A stretch of DNA of 44,827 bases from an uncultured Schlesneria sp. (GTDB lineage: Bacteria > Planctomycetota > Planctomycetia > Planctomycetales > Planctomycetaceae). Position numbers and translations under genes: made by a program. The stretch covers positions 1-44,827 of the forward strand of contig CAIVEI010000005.1 in the NCBI GenBank assembly GCA_903904835.1. Direction: 5' to 3'. The notes under the pieces were generated by a model. The model saw only the letters and a list, made by a program, of their open reading frames with translations, had not been told where the DNA came from and did not search any database. This document shows positions 44,807 to 44,827 of this stretch, piece by piece. Position 1 is the stretch's first letter. Each line of letters opens with the position of its first letter.

Positions 44807-44827
44807 ATTCCTGTCAAAGCAAAGAGA

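Overview
The window looks like a chromosomal segment of a planctomycete (class Planctomycetia; genus not assignable from sequence alone). The evidence is the gene families: two DUF1559 proteins with type II pseudopilin-like N-termini (GFTLIELLVVIAIIAVLI), two proteins with paired GYF_2-type domains, a PEP-CTERM protein, a fused M56/secretin-like protein, a TPR/FG-GAP/ASPIC protein, HEAT-repeat proteins, GTG and TTG starts, and many high-copy-looking palindromic repeats between genes.

Layout. 1-130: 24-bp tandem repeat joined to a 30-bp element whose exact reverse complement recurs at 44777-44806. 130-7000: DUF1559 protein; a two-gene metal-uptake operon (TroA/ZnuA-type binding lipoprotein and its ATPase) with no permease; a long BshC-like protein; a small LuxR/FixJ-type regulator with a collapsed receiver; an S4 RNA-binding protein; a PolB-like 3'-5' exonuclease. 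7159-10450: POT peptide transporter, then an accessory patch with remnants of hsdM and an HNH nuclease, an intact RhuM-family gene and a tiny HTH gene, separated by an imperfect inverted repeat. 10612-17730: GYF protein, HEAT-repeat protein, second DUF1559 protein, conserved small protein, HemQ/ChdC coproheme decarboxylase, sulfotransferase. 17843-17954: tRNA-Glu(CUC) with a clear promoter. 18118-29163: secreted protein with a duplicated module, HemW and a PfkB-family sugar kinase (overlapping genes), secreted helical protein, 1249-residue FG-GAP/ASPIC membrane protein, outer-membrane barrel protein ending in a strong terminator. 29525-38014: Rrf2 regulator, ispA-type prenyl synthase and dxs (isoprenoid supply), secreted protein, alpha/beta hydrolase, small lipoprotein, GlgX debranching enzyme. 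38015-44827: repeat-rich zone holding a degenerate M56 peptidase/secretin-like fusion, a polytopic GYF protein and a PEP-CTERM protein.

Pathway links: heme appears twice (HemQ makes heme by the coproporphyrin route; HemW is the heme-chaperone family member), isoprenoids are served by ispA-dxs, glycogen by GlgX. Most other genes are single cell-envelope genes with few operons.

The most unusual structure is a pair of about 180-bp long-armed inverted-repeat elements (38505-38799 and 41536-41827) bracketing the M56-like gene. Each is interrupted by a second palindromic element of about 115 bp flanked by a 4-bp duplication (TCCG in one, CGGA in the other). The insertions sit at mirror-equivalent sites in opposite arms, which suggests two independent, target-specific insertions of a small non-coding mobile element. 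The M56-like protein between them has HEMAR where the zinc-peptidase motif HExxH is expected.
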